From the NCBI RefSeq assembly GCF_000935045.1, contig NZ_JYKS01000013.1:1-64000 (forward strand): a stretch of 64,000 nucleotides of DNA, in the 5' to 3' direction. This DNA comes from Pseudomonas sp. 10-1B (lineage in GTDB: Bacteria > Pseudomonadota > Gammaproteobacteria > Pseudomonadales > Pseudomonadaceae). A program made the translations under genes and the position numbers. Below are positions 26,770 through 36,293 of this stretch, in pieces. Each line of letters starts with the position of its first letter. The first letter of the stretch is position 1. The notes under the pieces are model-generated. The model was given only the letters and a program-made list of their open reading frames with translations, ran no database searches and had not been told where the DNA came from.

Positions 26770-27471
26770 TCAATCGGGCCGTTGCTGGCGGAAATGTGAC
26801 CAGTGGAACACCCAACCGAGGATTTCCAGGCCCTGCGCCTGGCGCTGGGCGGGAGTGTAGCGTTCAACCGCGTAGTTGTGCCGGTCATGGCTGTGCAGGT
26901 ACAGCGTGCCGTGCTGGCCGAGGCTGAGGTTGTGCACCCGGAGCGTGCCATCATGCAGCAGGGCATAGGTTTCGCCCTCGACCACCTGGGTCATGCCCAG
27001 GTCGACAGCCAGGGTGGCCTCCAGCGGAATCAGCGGGGCCATGTTGCTGGCGGGCATGGCCAGGCAGATGACGTTATTTGCGCATACGCCCAAGGTTTTC
27101 AAGGCTTGCGCGGGCAGGCGCAGGTGTTTGCTGGGCAGCGGGGAAAGCAGGCCGTTACGCAGTTCATGGAAGGGCACCTTGAGCAGCCGGCCGCCTTGCG
27201 CCGACAGCGAGGCGGGTGGGGTGGCAGGCGCCGGCTCTGGTGGGCCGTTGCGCAGGATCGGGTTGGGGTGCTTGGGGCCTTCGCCCGTGCGCAGCCAGCG
27301 ACGGTGTACGCAGAACAGGTCGGCCATTTCGTCCAGCCGGGCCAGAGGCACACCGCGTTTGAACCAATTGTTGACGTGCTGCGAGGTGACGCTGCGTTGG
27401 GCAGCGAAATCGGAAGGGGTCAGGCCACACTCGTGGAGAAGGGCTTTGAGGCGGTCGCCGGATGTGTTCAT
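26770..27471 (-). CDS. XRE-family regulator with degenerate S24 peptidase domain
   Basis: 233 aa. Residues ~5-55 form a Cro/CI helix-turn-helix (LTPSDFAAQRSVTSQHVNNW). The C-terminal half aligns with LexA/CI S24 domains, but the usual G-D-S-M motif reads A-S-N-M and the Lys of VKR reads His (LRVHNL). Both catalytic residues for RecA-stimulated self-cleavage therefore appear lost. It resembles prophage-type repressors such as PrtR, but no pyocin or phage genes adjoin it. It is a stand-alone DNA-binding regulator whose inducer and targets are unknown. Confidence 0.75.
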   Translation of the reverse strand: MNTSGDRLKALLHECGLTPSDFAAQRSVTSQHVNNWFKRGVPLARLDEMADLFCVHRRWLRTGEGPKHPNPILRNGPPEPAPATPPASLSAQGGRLLKVPFHELRNGLLSPLPSKHLRLPAQALKTLGVCANNVICLAMPASNMAPLIPLEATLAVDLGMTQVVEGETYALLHDGTLRVHNLSLGQHGTLYLHSHDRHNYAVERYTPAQRQAQGLEILGWVFHWSHFRQQRPD

Positions 27472-27612
27472 GGCGCGAGTGTAGCGGCGCTATGCCAGCA
27501 AGGATAGAACCGGGTGTTGACGGTATCTGTGCGAAAAGCACCTGTTTGTAGGGCGTTGGAGTAAGACAGCGTAGGATTTATTACCGGTAGTGACCGCATC
27601 GCCCGTTCGGGC

Positions 27613-27640
27613 ATAAAAAACCCCGCCGAGGCGGGGTTCT
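27613..27640 (-). terminator. Terminator of ppa
   Basis: AACCCCGC-cgag-GCGGGGTT (27619-27638); on the minus strand a TTTTTT tract follows. It ends the pyrophosphatase gene. Confidence 0.9.
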
Positions 27641-27654
27641 TTGTGCAACCGGTA

Positions 27655-28182
27655 TCAGCCCTTGTAGGCGGCAACCGATTTGGTGATCTCGGCGCGAGCG
27701 GCGTCAGCGCCTTCCCAGCCTTTGATCTTGACCCACTTGCCTTTTTCGAGGTCTTTGTAGTTCTCGAAGAAGTGCTTGATCTGCTCCAGCAGCAGTGCTG
27801 GCAGGTCGGTGTATTCCTTCACGTCGACGTACAGCTGGCTCAGCTTGTCGTGCGGAACGGCCAGGACCTTGGCATCGCCACCGCTTTCGTCGTCCATGTG
27901 CAGGACGCCGACCGGGCGGGCGCGAATCACCGAGCCAGGGGCGACCGGGTACGGGGTAACGACCAGTACGTCCAGCGGATCACCGTCGTCGGCCAGGGTG
28001 TTGGGGATGTAGCCGTAGTTGGCTGGGTAGAACATCGGGGTAGCCATGAAACGGTCGACGAACAGGGTGTCGCTGTCCTTGTCGATCTCGTATTTGATCG
28101 GCGCGTGGTTGGCCGGGATCTCGATGGCGACGTAGATGTCGTTCGGCAGGTCTTTGCCCGCCGGAATCTTGCTGTAGCTCAT
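27655..28182 (-). CDS. ppa: Inorganic pyrophosphatase
   Basis: 175 aa soluble family-I pyrophosphatase, cytoplasmic, hydrolyses PPi to drive biosynthesis. The signature [11 protein letters not shown] with metal-binding Asp residues is intact, and so are the N-terminal [15 protein letters not shown] and C-terminal [13 protein letters not shown]. Single gene with its own terminator. Confidence 0.97.
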   Translation of the reverse strand: MSYSKIPAGKDLPNDIYVAIEIPANHAPIKYEIDKDSDTLFVDRFMATPMFYPANYGYIPNTLADDGDPLDVLVVTPYPVAPGSVIRARPVGVLHMDDESGGDAKVLAVPHDKLSQLYVDVKEYTDLPALLLEQIKHFFENYKDLEKGKWVKIKGWEGADAARAEITKSVAAYKG

Positions 28183-28275
28183 TGGGCAGTGCCCCCGTGT
28201 TTGACCAAAAAAGTGGCGGCGATTATAGGCACATTCTGCCTGGGCACGCCACGCCTGGCCTGATGTGCGGCCCCG

Positions 28276-29091
28276 TCAGGCGTGGCCTTCGCGGTACTCG
28301 GGGTGCTCGGCCTGCAGCCGGCACAGGCGCGCCAGCGGGTCCTGGCGATAGAACAGCGACAACTGCCGGTAGACTTGTGGATAAGCCTGCTGCAGCAAGT
28401 CGGGGGCGCTGAAGAAATATTCGCTGGTGACGGCAAAGAACTCCGCGGGGTTTTCCGCGGCGTATGGGTCAATGGCGGTTTCGGCGTCGGGGTCGTTGTC
28501 CAGCTGGCGGTTGAGGTCGTCGTAGGCCTGCTGCATGGCGCTTGCCCATTCATCCACAGGCATGCCGCCATGCAGCGGTGGCAGGCCGTTGGCATCGCCA
28601 TTGAGCATATCGAGCTTGTGCGCCAGTTCATGGATGACCAGGTTGTAGGCCTCCCAGCCACCGCTGGCCAGCACGCCGTTCCAGGCGAGGATGACCGGGC
28701 CCTGTTGCCAGGCCTCGCCGCTGTGCTCGCCATCCCACACATGCTCTACGCCGCTGGCATCGCGATGGCGCTGGGGGCTCTTGAAGTCATCGGGGTAGAG
28801 GATGATTTCGTGGAAGCCCTGGTACCAGTTCAGGTCGCCCAGGTGCAGCAGCGGCAACTGGGCCTGGGCGGCCAGCAACAGGCGCTGCTCGTCGTCCAGT
28901 TCGACGCCGGGCAGGCAGGTGAGATGCTTGTCGTGCAGGAACAGGATGCAGGCTTCGCGCAGCCAGCGCTCCTCTTCATCACTGATGCCATCCAGCATGG
29001 GCAGGCGCTCGCGCACGGCCTGCCATTGCCGTGGCTCGATGGGGTAGCGCGCCAAAGTGCGCTTGCGCCGCCAGGTGCTGAACGACCACAT
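28276..29091 (-). CDS. mtfA: Zinc metallopeptidase MtfA
   Basis: 271 aa from the ATG at 29091; longer upstream frame discounted because it overlaps dedA. The zinc-binding HELAH motif lies in NLVIHELAHKLDMLNG, with a downstream Glu in NPAEFFAVTSEYFF. The M90 family includes the Mlc-titrating aminopeptidase of E. coli. Cytoplasmic. In pseudomonads the substrate is not established. Only 20 bp from the dedA stop, so the two are probably co-transcribed. Confidence 0.9.
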   Translation of the reverse strand: MWSFSTWRRKRTLARYPIEPRQWQAVRERLPMLDGISDEEERWLREACILFLHDKHLTCLPGVELDDEQRLLLAAQAQLPLLHLGDLNWYQGFHEIILYPDDFKSPQRHRDASGVEHVWDGEHSGEAWQQGPVILAWNGVLASGGWEAYNLVIHELAHKLDMLNGDANGLPPLHGGMPVDEWASAMQQAYDDLNRQLDNDPDAETAIDPYAAENPAEFFAVTSEYFFSAPDLLQQAYPQVYRQLSLFYRQDPLARLCRLQAEHPEYREGHA

Positions 29092-29111
29092 GCCTGTTGT
29101 TCTGTGAGTGC

Positions 29112-29759
29112 TCAGTGAGCCTTTGCCGTGCGGCCCAGGCGGCCACGCAGCAGGCCGAGGATCATCGGCACCAGCGACAGCACGATGATGCCGAGCACCA
29201 TCAGCGACAGGTGCTGCTTGATGAATGGCACGTTGCCGAAGAAGTAGCCCAGGGTGACCAGGCCGCCTACCCAAAGCAGCGAACCGGCGACGCTGAAACC
29301 GAGGAAGCGCGGGTAATGCATGTGGGCGATGCCGGCGACGAACGGTGCGAAGGTGCGCAGGATGGGCAGGAAGCGCGCCATGGTCACGGTCTTGCCACCG
29401 TGGCGTTCATAGAAGTCGTGGGTGCGCTGCAGGTAGTCGCGGCGGAAGATTTTCGAGTTGGGGTTGTTGAACAACCGCTCGCCGGCCGTTCGACCGATCA
29501 CATAGTTGGTGCTATCGCCCAGGATCGCGGCGGCCATCAGCAGGCCAGCCAGCAGTACCGGGTCCATGCCGCCGCCAGCGGCCACGGCACCGGCGATGAA
29601 CAGCAGCGAATCGCCCGGCAGGAAGGGCATGACCACCAGCCCTGTTTCACAGAAGATCACGGTGAACAGGATGGCGTAGATCCAGGGACCGTAATTGTTG
29701 ACCAGCAGATCGAGATAGGCATCGAGATGCAGGATAAGGTCCAGCGGGTTGAAATCCAT
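29112..29759 (-). CDS. DedA-family membrane protein
   Basis: 215 aa from the ATG at 29759 (an in-frame GTG at 29768 would add three residues). About five to six membrane segments and the DedA motifs FCETGLVVMPFLPGDSLLF and GGKTVTMARFLPILRTFAPF with the conserved acidic and Arg residues. DedA proteins flip undecaprenyl phosphate or phospholipids and support envelope integrity. Upstream of mtfA on the same strand. Confidence 0.92.
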   Translation of the reverse strand: MDFNPLDLILHLDAYLDLLVNNYGPWIYAILFTVIFCETGLVVMPFLPGDSLLFIAGAVAAGGGMDPVLLAGLLMAAAILGDSTNYVIGRTAGERLFNNPNSKIFRRDYLQRTHDFYERHGGKTVTMARFLPILRTFAPFVAGIAHMHYPRFLGFSVAGSLLWVGGLVTLGYFFGNVPFIKQHLSLMVLGIIVLSLVPMILGLLRGRLGRTAKAH

Positions 29760-29903
29760 GTACAGCACCTGTGTTCTTGGGCGTAGGCTCGGTTACCGGG
29801 GGATGGGTAAATTTTCACACATGACAGGTGGGCCATTATACGGCGATGTGAGGAACATGCCCGGGGAGTTTGTAGCGGGGGGTTACGGCAGGGGTATTCC
29901 TGT

Positions 29904-30002
29904 GCCGGCCTCTTCGCGGGCACGCCCGCTCCCACAGGTACAGCACAGCCCTTAAGGTTGATGATGTCTCTGTGGGAGCAGGCGTGCCCGCGAAGAGGCC
30001 GG
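29904..30002. repeat. Inverted REP pair (class A)
   Basis: Copy 29904-29938 (minus orientation) faces copy 29970-30002 (plus). It lies between the dedA promoter and the 3' end of the GNAT gene. Confidence 0.9.
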
Positions 30003-30007
30003 ACAGG

Positions 30008-30466
30008 TCAATCCTGGTTGATCGGCAGGATATAGCTCTTGAACTCGGTATCTTCGCGAAAACCGATGGACTCGTAGGTCTTGTGCGCCACTTCGTTGTC
30101 GCTGCTGGTCGAAACCCGCATGCGCACGGCGTTGGTGTCCTTGGCCATTTTCTTCGCCTCGCGCATCAGGTGGTCGGCCACCAGCATGCGTCGCGAGTCT
30201 TCGGCCACGTAGATATCGTTGAGAATCCACACCCGCTTGAGCGACAGCGACGAATAGCTCGGGTACAGCTGGCAGAAGCCCAGCAGCTTGCCGTCATCAT
30301 CATCTGGCAGCGCCAGGTAGATTACCGATTCATCTCGCTTCAGGCGTTTTTCCAGGAAGCTGCGCGAGCTGTCGGGGTAGGGTAACTGCCCATAGAATTC
30401 ACGGTATTTGACGAACATCGGGGTGAGCAGTTCGAGGTGTTCCAGGGTTGCCTTGATGATGCGCAT
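30008..30466 (-). CDS. GNAT-family N-acetyltransferase
   Basis: 152 aa, single acetyltransferase domain. The acetyl-CoA site is visible around VWILNDIYVAEDSRRMLVAD and the C-terminal motif EVAHKTYESIGFREDTEF. Substrate not predictable. Monocistronic on the minus strand, directly after a REP pair. Confidence 0.88.
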   Translation of the reverse strand: MRIIKATLEHLELLTPMFVKYREFYGQLPYPDSSRSFLEKRLKRDESVIYLALPDDDDGKLLGFCQLYPSYSSLSLKRVWILNDIYVAEDSRRMLVADHLMREAKKMAKDTNAVRMRVSTSSDNEVAHKTYESIGFREDTEFKSYILPINQD

Positions 30467-30573
30467 GTGCGGCCCTCAGAGTCCATTAGGGGAAACAACG
30501 GATTGCCAGCAGCTTCAAGGGCATGCTGCCCAATACGCGGCGCAAGTGCAATCCGCCTTCCATGACAGGTTTT

Positions 30574-31398
30574 TTACCCTTTGCCGAGCAGGAAGTTACC
30601 TTTCTGGCTGGTGGCATTTTCACTCTCCAGGCTATGGACCTCGGCCTCATCCTTCAGATTCACTCCGGAAAGCTGGCGCCGGCAAGCTTCGCGCATCAAG
30701 TACAGCAGGCGGTGCGCCGCCATGCCATAGCTCAGCCCCTCCAGGCGGATGTTGGAAATGCAGTTGCGGTAGGCATCGGTCAGGCCGACCCGCGGTGCGT
30801 AGGTGAAATACAGGCCCAGGCTGTCGGGCGAGCTGAGCCCCGGGCGTTCGCCGATCAGCATCACCGTCATGCGTGCACCCAGCAGCTCGCCGACCTCGTC
30901 GGCCACCGCCACGCGGCCCTGCTGCACCAGTACCACCGGGGCGCTGGTCCAGCCGTCGGCCGCAGCCTGCTCCTCGAAGCGGGCCAGGAACGGCAGGGTA
31001 TGCCGGTGTACGGCCAGGGCCGAAAGACCGTCGGCGACCACGATCGCCAGGTCGACGCCGCCGGGGTTGGCCTGGGCGTGCTGGCGCAGCGTGGCAATCG
31101 ACTCTTCGTTCAGGCGTCGGCCCAGGTCCGGGCGCTGCAGGTATTGGTGGCGGTCGCTGGCGGCGCTGTGCAGCACCAGGCTTTCGCGCCCACGGTCACT
31201 CAGTTGGGCGGCCAGGCCGGCATGGTCGAATGCCAGGTGCACGGCATCACGGGCCTGGGCATGGGCGAACTGGAAGTCCAGCTGCGCTCCGGTCGGCAGG
31301 CTGGTGCCGGCGCGGCCCAGGGCGATGCGTGCCGGGGTCAGGTTGCGCAGGGCCAGCCAGGGGTTGTCGGGGGTAGGCGTGCGATGGTCCATGGTCAT
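30574..31398 (-). CDS. eutC: Ethanolamine ammonia-lyase small subunit
   Basis: 274 aa. With EutB it forms the adenosylcobalamin-dependent lyase that converts ethanolamine to acetaldehyde and ammonia. EutC signatures include the N-terminal [37 protein letters not shown] and [13 protein letters not shown]. Two bases separate it from the eutB stop, so it is translationally coupled. No microcompartment genes or EutA reactivase follow. Confidence 0.97.
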   Translation of the reverse strand: MTMDHRTPTPDNPWLALRNLTPARIALGRAGTSLPTGAQLDFQFAHAQARDAVHLAFDHAGLAAQLSDRGRESLVLHSAASDRHQYLQRPDLGRRLNEESIATLRQHAQANPGGVDLAIVVADGLSALAVHRHTLPFLARFEEQAAADGWTSAPVVLVQQGRVAVADEVGELLGARMTVMLIGERPGLSSPDSLGLYFTYAPRVGLTDAYRNCISNIRLEGLSYGMAAHRLLYLMREACRRQLSGVNLKDEAEVHSLESENATSQKGNFLLGKG

Positions 31399-31400
31399 CC

Positions 31401-32795
31401 CTATGCAAGCTGTGCCAAGGCCTGGCGGAAGGCCGGCGGCAGGTTGTCACCGAAGCGTACCCGGCCATCGGCCTGGGTGAAGATGCCGGTGCGGGCCAGC
31501 CACGCCTCGAATTCCGGCCCGGGCTTCAGGCCCAGGGTCTGGCGCGCGTACAGCGCATCGTGGAACGAGGTGGTCTGGTAGTTGAGCATGATGTCGTCGG
31601 AGCCGGGGATGCCCATGATGAAGTTGATCCCCGCCACCCCCAGCAGGGTCAGCAGGGTGTCCATGTCGTCCTGGTCGGCTTCGGCGTGGTTGGTGTAGCA
31701 GATGTCGCAGCCCATCGGCACACCCAGCAGCTTGCCGCAGAAGTGGTCTTCGAGGCCGGCGCGGATGATCTGCTTGCCGTTGTACAGGTACTCCGGGCCG
31801 ATGAAACCGACCACGGTGTTGACCAGGAACGGTTTGAAATGGCGGGCCACGGCATAGGCGCGGGTTTCACAGGTTTGCTGGTCGACGCCATGGTGGGCGT
31901 TGGCCGACAGGGCACTGCCCTGGCCGGTTTCGAAGTACATCAGGTTGTGCCCGAGGGTGCCACGCTGCAGCGACAGGCCGGCTTCGTAACCTTCCTGCAG
32001 CACATTCAGGTTGATGCCGAACCCGGCGTTGGCCGCCTCGGTGCCGGCAATCGACTGGAACACCAGGTCCAGCGGCACGCCGCGGTTGATCGCCTCGATC
32101 GAGGTGGTGACGTGGGTCAGCACGCAGGCCTGGGTGGGGATGTCGTAGCGCTGGATGATGGCGTCGAGCATTTCCAGCAGGGCGCAGATCGAGGCGATGC
32201 TGTCGGTGGCCGGGTTGATGCCGATCATGGCGTCGCCGTTGCCGTACAGCAGGCCGTCGAGAATGCTGGCGGCGATACCGGCCGGCTCGTCGGTCGGGTG
32301 GTTGGGCTGCAAGCGGGTCGACAGGCGCCCGCGCAGGCCCATGGTGCCGCGAAAACGGGTGACCACGCGGATCTTTTGCGCGACCAGCACCAAGTCCTGC
32401 ACGCGCATGATCTTCGACACCGCCGCGGCCATTTCCGGGGTCAGCCCGGGCGCCAGGGCGCGCAGGCTGTCTTCGTTGGCCTCTTCGCTCAGCAACCAGT
32501 CGCGCAGGCCGCCCACGGTCAGGTGGCTGACCGGGGCAAAGGCCTGGGTATCGTGGCTGTCGATGATAAGGCGCGTGACCTCGTCTTCTTCGTAAGGGAT
32601 CAGCGCTTCATTCAGGAAATGCGTCAGCGGGATATTGGCCAGGGCCATCTGTGCGGCGACGCGCTCGCCGTCATTGCTGGCTGCGACGCCCGCCAGGTAG
32701 TCCCCGGAGCGTGCGGGGCTGGCCTTGGCCATCACTTCCTTGAGGCTGTCGAAGCGGTAGACCAGGTGGCCTACCGTGTGTACGAAACTTGCCAT
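31401..32795 (-). CDS. eutB: Ethanolamine ammonia-lyase large subunit
   Basis: 464 aa from ATG at 32795. TIM-barrel subunit carrying the substrate and B12 sites; EutB features include [26 protein letters not shown] and [14 protein letters not shown]. Middle gene of permease-eutB-eutC. The enzyme acts freely in the cytoplasm here, since no eut shell genes are present. Confidence 0.97.
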   Translation of the reverse strand: MASFVHTVGHLVYRFDSLKEVMAKASPARSGDYLAGVAASNDGERVAAQMALANIPLTHFLNEALIPYEEDEVTRLIIDSHDTQAFAPVSHLTVGGLRDWLLSEEANEDSLRALAPGLTPEMAAAVSKIMRVQDLVLVAQKIRVVTRFRGTMGLRGRLSTRLQPNHPTDEPAGIAASILDGLLYGNGDAMIGINPATDSIASICALLEMLDAIIQRYDIPTQACVLTHVTTSIEAINRGVPLDLVFQSIAGTEAANAGFGINLNVLQEGYEAGLSLQRGTLGHNLMYFETGQGSALSANAHHGVDQQTCETRAYAVARHFKPFLVNTVVGFIGPEYLYNGKQIIRAGLEDHFCGKLLGVPMGCDICYTNHAEADQDDMDTLLTLLGVAGINFIMGIPGSDDIMLNYQTTSFHDALYARQTLGLKPGPEFEAWLARTGIFTQADGRVRFGDNLPPAFRQALAQLA

Positions 32796-32841
32796 ACAGA
32801 CTCTCCAGAGCCGCGGGCTGGCCCGCGGCGGGTGGCGGCGA

Positions 32842-34290
32842 TCAGTGTAGGGCCTCTTCGGCTTTCTGGATCGCGGCGAATTCCTCTTCCGGTGTGCCCG
32901 CAACCAGGTGGTGGCGGCTGTAGAAAGCAAAGTAGGCAATTAATACCGCATAGATCACTGCGGCGCCAATCACCACCCGTGGGTCGACCAGGAAACCGGC
33001 GACCACGGCGATGCACGCCAGCACCAGGGCCAGGCCCGAGGTGAAGATGCCGCCGGGGGTGCGATACGGCCGCTCCATCTTCGGCCGGCGGATACGCAGG
33101 GTGATGTGCGCGGCCATCATCAGCACGTACGACAGGGTAGCGCCGAACACTGCCACCAGGATCAGCAGGTCACCCTGGCCGGTCAGCGACAGGGCAAAGC
33201 CGATGATGCCGGGGATGACCAGGGCCAGTACCGGTGCCTTGCTCTTGTTGGTTTCCGACAGCTTGCGCGGCAGGTAGCCGGCGCGAGACAGGGCGAAGAT
33301 CTGCCGCGAGTAGGCGTAGATGATCGAGAAGAAGCTGGCGATCAGCCCGGCCAGGCCGACCAGGTTGACGAAGCTGCCCATCCAGGTGCTACCGCCGTAG
33401 GCCTTGGCCAGCGCTTCGACCAGCGGGTTGCCAGAGGCTTTCAGCGCTTCGGAGCCTGCCCCGCCGGGGCCGACCACCAGGATCAGCAGGGCGAAGGCCA
33501 GCAGCACCAGCATCGCGCCGATCAGCCCGCGAGGCAGGTCACGCTTGGGGTTCTTGGTTTCTTCGGCGGCCAGCGGCACGCCTTCGACCGCGAGGAAGAA
33601 CCAGATGGCATAGGGGATGGCCGCCCACACGCCGACATAGCCGAACGGCAGGAAGCTGCTGGCACCAGCGGCGTCCGTTTTGGCGATGTCGAACAGGTTG
33701 GCTGCATCGAAATGGGGCACCATGGCCACCAGGAACACCGCCAGGGCGATGGCGGCGACGGCGGTAATGATGAACATCAGCTTCAGCGCTTCACCTACGC
33801 CGAAAATGTGAATGCCGATGAAGACCACGTAGAACGCCAGGTAGATCATCCAGCCGCCGATGCCGAACAACGACTGGCAATAGGCACCGATGAAGGTGGC
33901 GATGGCGGCGGGGGCGATGGCGTATTCGATGAGGATCGCCGTACCGGTCAGAAAGCCGCCCCACGGGCCGAAGGCGCTGCGGGCAAAGCCGTAGCCGCCA
34001 CCTGCGGTGGGGATCATCGACGACAGTTCGGCCAGTGAGAAGCACATGCACAGGTACATGGTGGCCATCAGCAGGGTGGCGAGGAACATGCCGCCCCAGC
34101 CGCCCTGGGCCAGGCCGAAGTTCCAGCCGGCGTAGTCGCCGGAGATGACGTAGGCCACGCCCAGGCCGACCAGCAGCACCCAACCGGCGGCGCCTTTTTT
34201 CAGTTCACGTTGCTGGAAATAGTCCGAGCCAACCTTTTCGAAGTCGACGGAAGATCCTGCCGGCGCGCCGGCGGTATGATCGCTTGGCAT
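32842..34290 (-). CDS. eat: Ethanolamine permease (APC family)
   Basis: 482 aa, twelve membrane segments, APC superfamily. The N-terminal ISGDYAGWNFGLAQGG and VEGVPLAAEETKNPKRDLPRG are typical of the ethanolamine permease family next to eutBC in pseudomonads. Start ATG at 34290; a longer frame upstream translates a REP element and is rejected. A -24/-12 promoter lies 61 bp upstream. First gene of the eat-eutBC operon. Confidence 0.92.
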   Translation of the reverse strand: MPSDHTAGAPAGSSVDFEKVGSDYFQQRELKKGAAGWVLLVGLGVAYVISGDYAGWNFGLAQGGWGGMFLATLLMATMYLCMCFSLAELSSMIPTAGGGYGFARSAFGPWGGFLTGTAILIEYAIAPAAIATFIGAYCQSLFGIGGWMIYLAFYVVFIGIHIFGVGEALKLMFIITAVAAIALAVFLVAMVPHFDAANLFDIAKTDAAGASSFLPFGYVGVWAAIPYAIWFFLAVEGVPLAAEETKNPKRDLPRGLIGAMLVLLAFALLILVVGPGGAGSEALKASGNPLVEALAKAYGGSTWMGSFVNLVGLAGLIASFFSIIYAYSRQIFALSRAGYLPRKLSETNKSKAPVLALVIPGIIGFALSLTGQGDLLILVAVFGATLSYVLMMAAHITLRIRRPKMERPYRTPGGIFTSGLALVLACIAVVAGFLVDPRVVIGAAVIYAVLIAYFAFYSRHHLVAGTPEEEFAAIQKAEEALH

Positions 34291-34350
34291 AGTTTCACCT
34301 GTTGTTTTTCTTGGTGGCCGGAAGGGTTCCGGGCCGCTGGTGATGGGTGT

Positions 34351-34366
34351 TGCAGAAAGCGAGCCA
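34351..34366 (-). promoter_or_regulatory. Sigma-54 promoter of eat-eutBC
   Basis: On the minus strand TGGCTCGCTTTCTGCA fits TGGCACGN4TTGCW with the essential GG and GC at correct spacing. The upstream arm of an inverted repeat CCAGAGCGG/CCGCTCTGG (34364-34395) overlaps the -24 box. Confidence 0.65.
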
Positions 34367-34412
34367 GAGCGGTTGGTGCACGTTGGCCGCTCTGGGTTTT
34401 TGTAATGCAGGC

Positions 34413-34507
34413 CCGGCCTCTTCGCGGGCTTGCCCGCTCCCACAGGTACTGCACCGGTTTCGGAAACAACGGTGAACCTGTGGGAGCGGGCGAGCCCGCG
34501 AAGGCCG
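34413..34507. repeat. Inverted REP pair (class A)
   Basis: Copies 34413-34446 and 34477-34507 in opposite orientation, between exaC and the ethanolamine permease promoter. Confidence 0.9.
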
Positions 34508-34517
34508 CGACGCGGTT

Positions 34518-36038
34518 TTAGAAGAAGCCCAACGGATTGATGTCGTAGCTCACCAGCAGGTTCTTGGTCTGCTGATAGTGATCCAGCATCATCTTGTGCG
34601 TCTCACGCCCAACCCCGGACTTCTTGTAGCCACCGAACGCCGCATGCGCCGGGTACAGGTGGTAGCAGTTGGTCCACACCCGCCCGGCCTTGATGCCACG
34701 GCCCATGCGGTAGGCACGGTTGATGTCGCGGGTCCACACGCCGGCACCCAGGCCGAACTCGGTGTCGTTGGCAATGGCCAGCGCTTCGGCTTCGTCCTTG
34801 AAGGTGGTGACGCTGACCACCGGGCCGAAGATTTCTTCCTGGAACACGCGCATCTTGTTGTTGCCCTTGAGCAGGGTTGGCTGGATGTAGTAACCGGTGG
34901 CCAGCGAGCCTTCCAGTTTTTCCACCTTGCCGCCGGTCAGCAGCTCGGCGCCTTCGTCCTGGGCAATCTGCAGGTACGAGAGGATCTTCTCGAACTGCTG
35001 CTGCGAGGCCTGGGCGCCGACCATGGTGTCGGTGTCCAGCGGGTCGCCGCGCTTGATCTGCAGCACCTTCTTCATCACCACTTCCATGAACTGCGGGTAG
35101 ATCGACTCCTGCACCAGTGCGCGCGACGGGCAGGTGCACACCTCGCCCTGGTTGAAGAACGCCAGCACCATGCCTTCGGCGGCCTTCTCGATGAAGCTCG
35201 GTTCGGCCTGCATGATGTCTTCGAAGTACACGTTCGGCGACTTGCCGCCCAGCTCCACGGTCGACGGGATGATGTTCTCGGCGGCGCATTTCATGATGTG
35301 CGAACCGACCGGGGTGGAGCCGGTGAAGGCGATCTTGGCGATGCGCTTGCTGGTGGCCAGGGCTTCACCGGCTTCACGGCCATAGCCTTGCACCACGTTG
35401 AGCACGCCCGGTGGCAGCAGGTCGCCGACCAGCTCGACCAGCACGGTGATGCCCAGTGGGGTTTGTTCGGCCGGCTTGAGTACCACGCAGTTGCCGGCGG
35501 CCAGGGCCGGGGCGAGCTTCCAGGCGGCCATCAGGATCGGGAAGTTCCACGGGATGATCTGCCCGACCACGCCTAGCGGCTCGTGGATGTGGTAGGCCAC
35601 GGTGCCTTCGTTGATTTCCGCGGCGCCGCCTTCCTGGGCGCGGATGCAGCCGGCGAAGTAGCGGAAGTGGTCTACCGCCAGCGGGATGTCGGCATTGAGG
35701 GTTTCGCGGATCGGCTTGCCGTTGTCCCAGGTCTCGGTAATGGCCAGCACTTCGAGGTTCTGTTCGATACGGTCGGCGATTTTCAGCAGGACGTTGGAGC
35801 GGTCCTGCACCGAGGTACGGCCCCAGGCGTCGGCGGCGGCGTGGGCGGCGTCGAGCGCCTTGTCGATATCTTCGGCAGTGGAACGGGGGAATTCGGCGAT
35901 CAGCTTGCCATTCACCGGGGACGTGTTCTCGAAGTACTGCCCCTTGACCGGAGCTACGAACTCGCCACCGATGTAGTTGCCGTAGCGGCTCTTGAAGGAA
36001 ACCTTCGCGCCCTCGGTACCGGGATGTGCGTAACGCAT
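34518..36038 (-). CDS. exaC: NAD+-dependent (acet)aldehyde dehydrogenase, ExaC/AldB type
   Basis: 506 aa. Catalytic Cys in [16 protein letters not shown] (an unusual CTC pair, typical of this subgroup), general base Glu in [12 protein letters not shown] and NAD site [11 protein letters not shown]. It oxidises the acetaldehyde from EutBC to acetate. Own sigma-54 promoter 48 bp upstream, divergent from the sigma-54 activator gene. REP elements separate it from eat. Confidence 0.92.
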   Translation of the reverse strand: MRYAHPGTEGAKVSFKSRYGNYIGGEFVAPVKGQYFENTSPVNGKLIAEFPRSTAEDIDKALDAAHAAADAWGRTSVQDRSNVLLKIADRIEQNLEVLAITETWDNGKPIRETLNADIPLAVDHFRYFAGCIRAQEGGAAEINEGTVAYHIHEPLGVVGQIIPWNFPILMAAWKLAPALAAGNCVVLKPAEQTPLGITVLVELVGDLLPPGVLNVVQGYGREAGEALATSKRIAKIAFTGSTPVGSHIMKCAAENIIPSTVELGGKSPNVYFEDIMQAEPSFIEKAAEGMVLAFFNQGEVCTCPSRALVQESIYPQFMEVVMKKVLQIKRGDPLDTDTMVGAQASQQQFEKILSYLQIAQDEGAELLTGGKVEKLEGSLATGYYIQPTLLKGNNKMRVFQEEIFGPVVSVTTFKDEAEALAIANDTEFGLGAGVWTRDINRAYRMGRGIKAGRVWTNCYHLYPAHAAFGGYKKSGVGRETHKMMLDHYQQTKNLLVSYDINPLGFF

Positions 36039-36085
36039 GGTGTGTCTCCTGGGTCTTGTGTTTGTTAGGGAGTTGAAAAGCGTAG

Positions 36086-36101
36086 AGCAAAGGTCGGGCC
36101 A
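36086..36101 (-). promoter_or_regulatory. Sigma-54 promoter of exaC
   Basis: Minus strand TGGCCCGACCTTTGCT differs from the consensus TGGCACGN4TTGCT at a single base, with GG and GC correctly spaced. Confidence 0.8.
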
Positions 36102-36205
36102 GCGTTTCGAGCACCAGGTAAATCAATGACTTGGGTCAGCTTCCGGGCCTGGAGCGGCGGCCGCCGTGCCAGCTCCGGTACGCGCTGGGTGACACTTTGT
36201 ACCGT

Positions 36206-36218
36206 TTGCGACACGCAA
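36206..36218. promoter_or_regulatory. Possible activator site upstream of exaC
   Basis: TTGCG-aca-CGCAA palindrome, about 105-130 bp upstream of the exaC -24/-12 promoter, a usual position for an enhancer bound by a sigma-54 activator. It is also 76 bp before the activator's own start. Confidence 0.35.
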
Positions 36219-36293
36219 CAGGAGGGTGCATTGCAAAGCCTTCCCGGGTGGAGGATGCTGACGGGACTCTCTATCTGCGGAGAACTACAACAA

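Noticed and set aside
26534..26815. 93-codon frame after the S24 regulator
   Set aside because: It overlaps the regulator's 3' end and reads through a clear terminator hairpin; no family resemblance.
34291..34443. N-terminal extension of the ethanolamine permease
   Set aside because: The extra residues (VGAGKPAKRP type) are a translated REP element; ATG at 34290 fits the family length.
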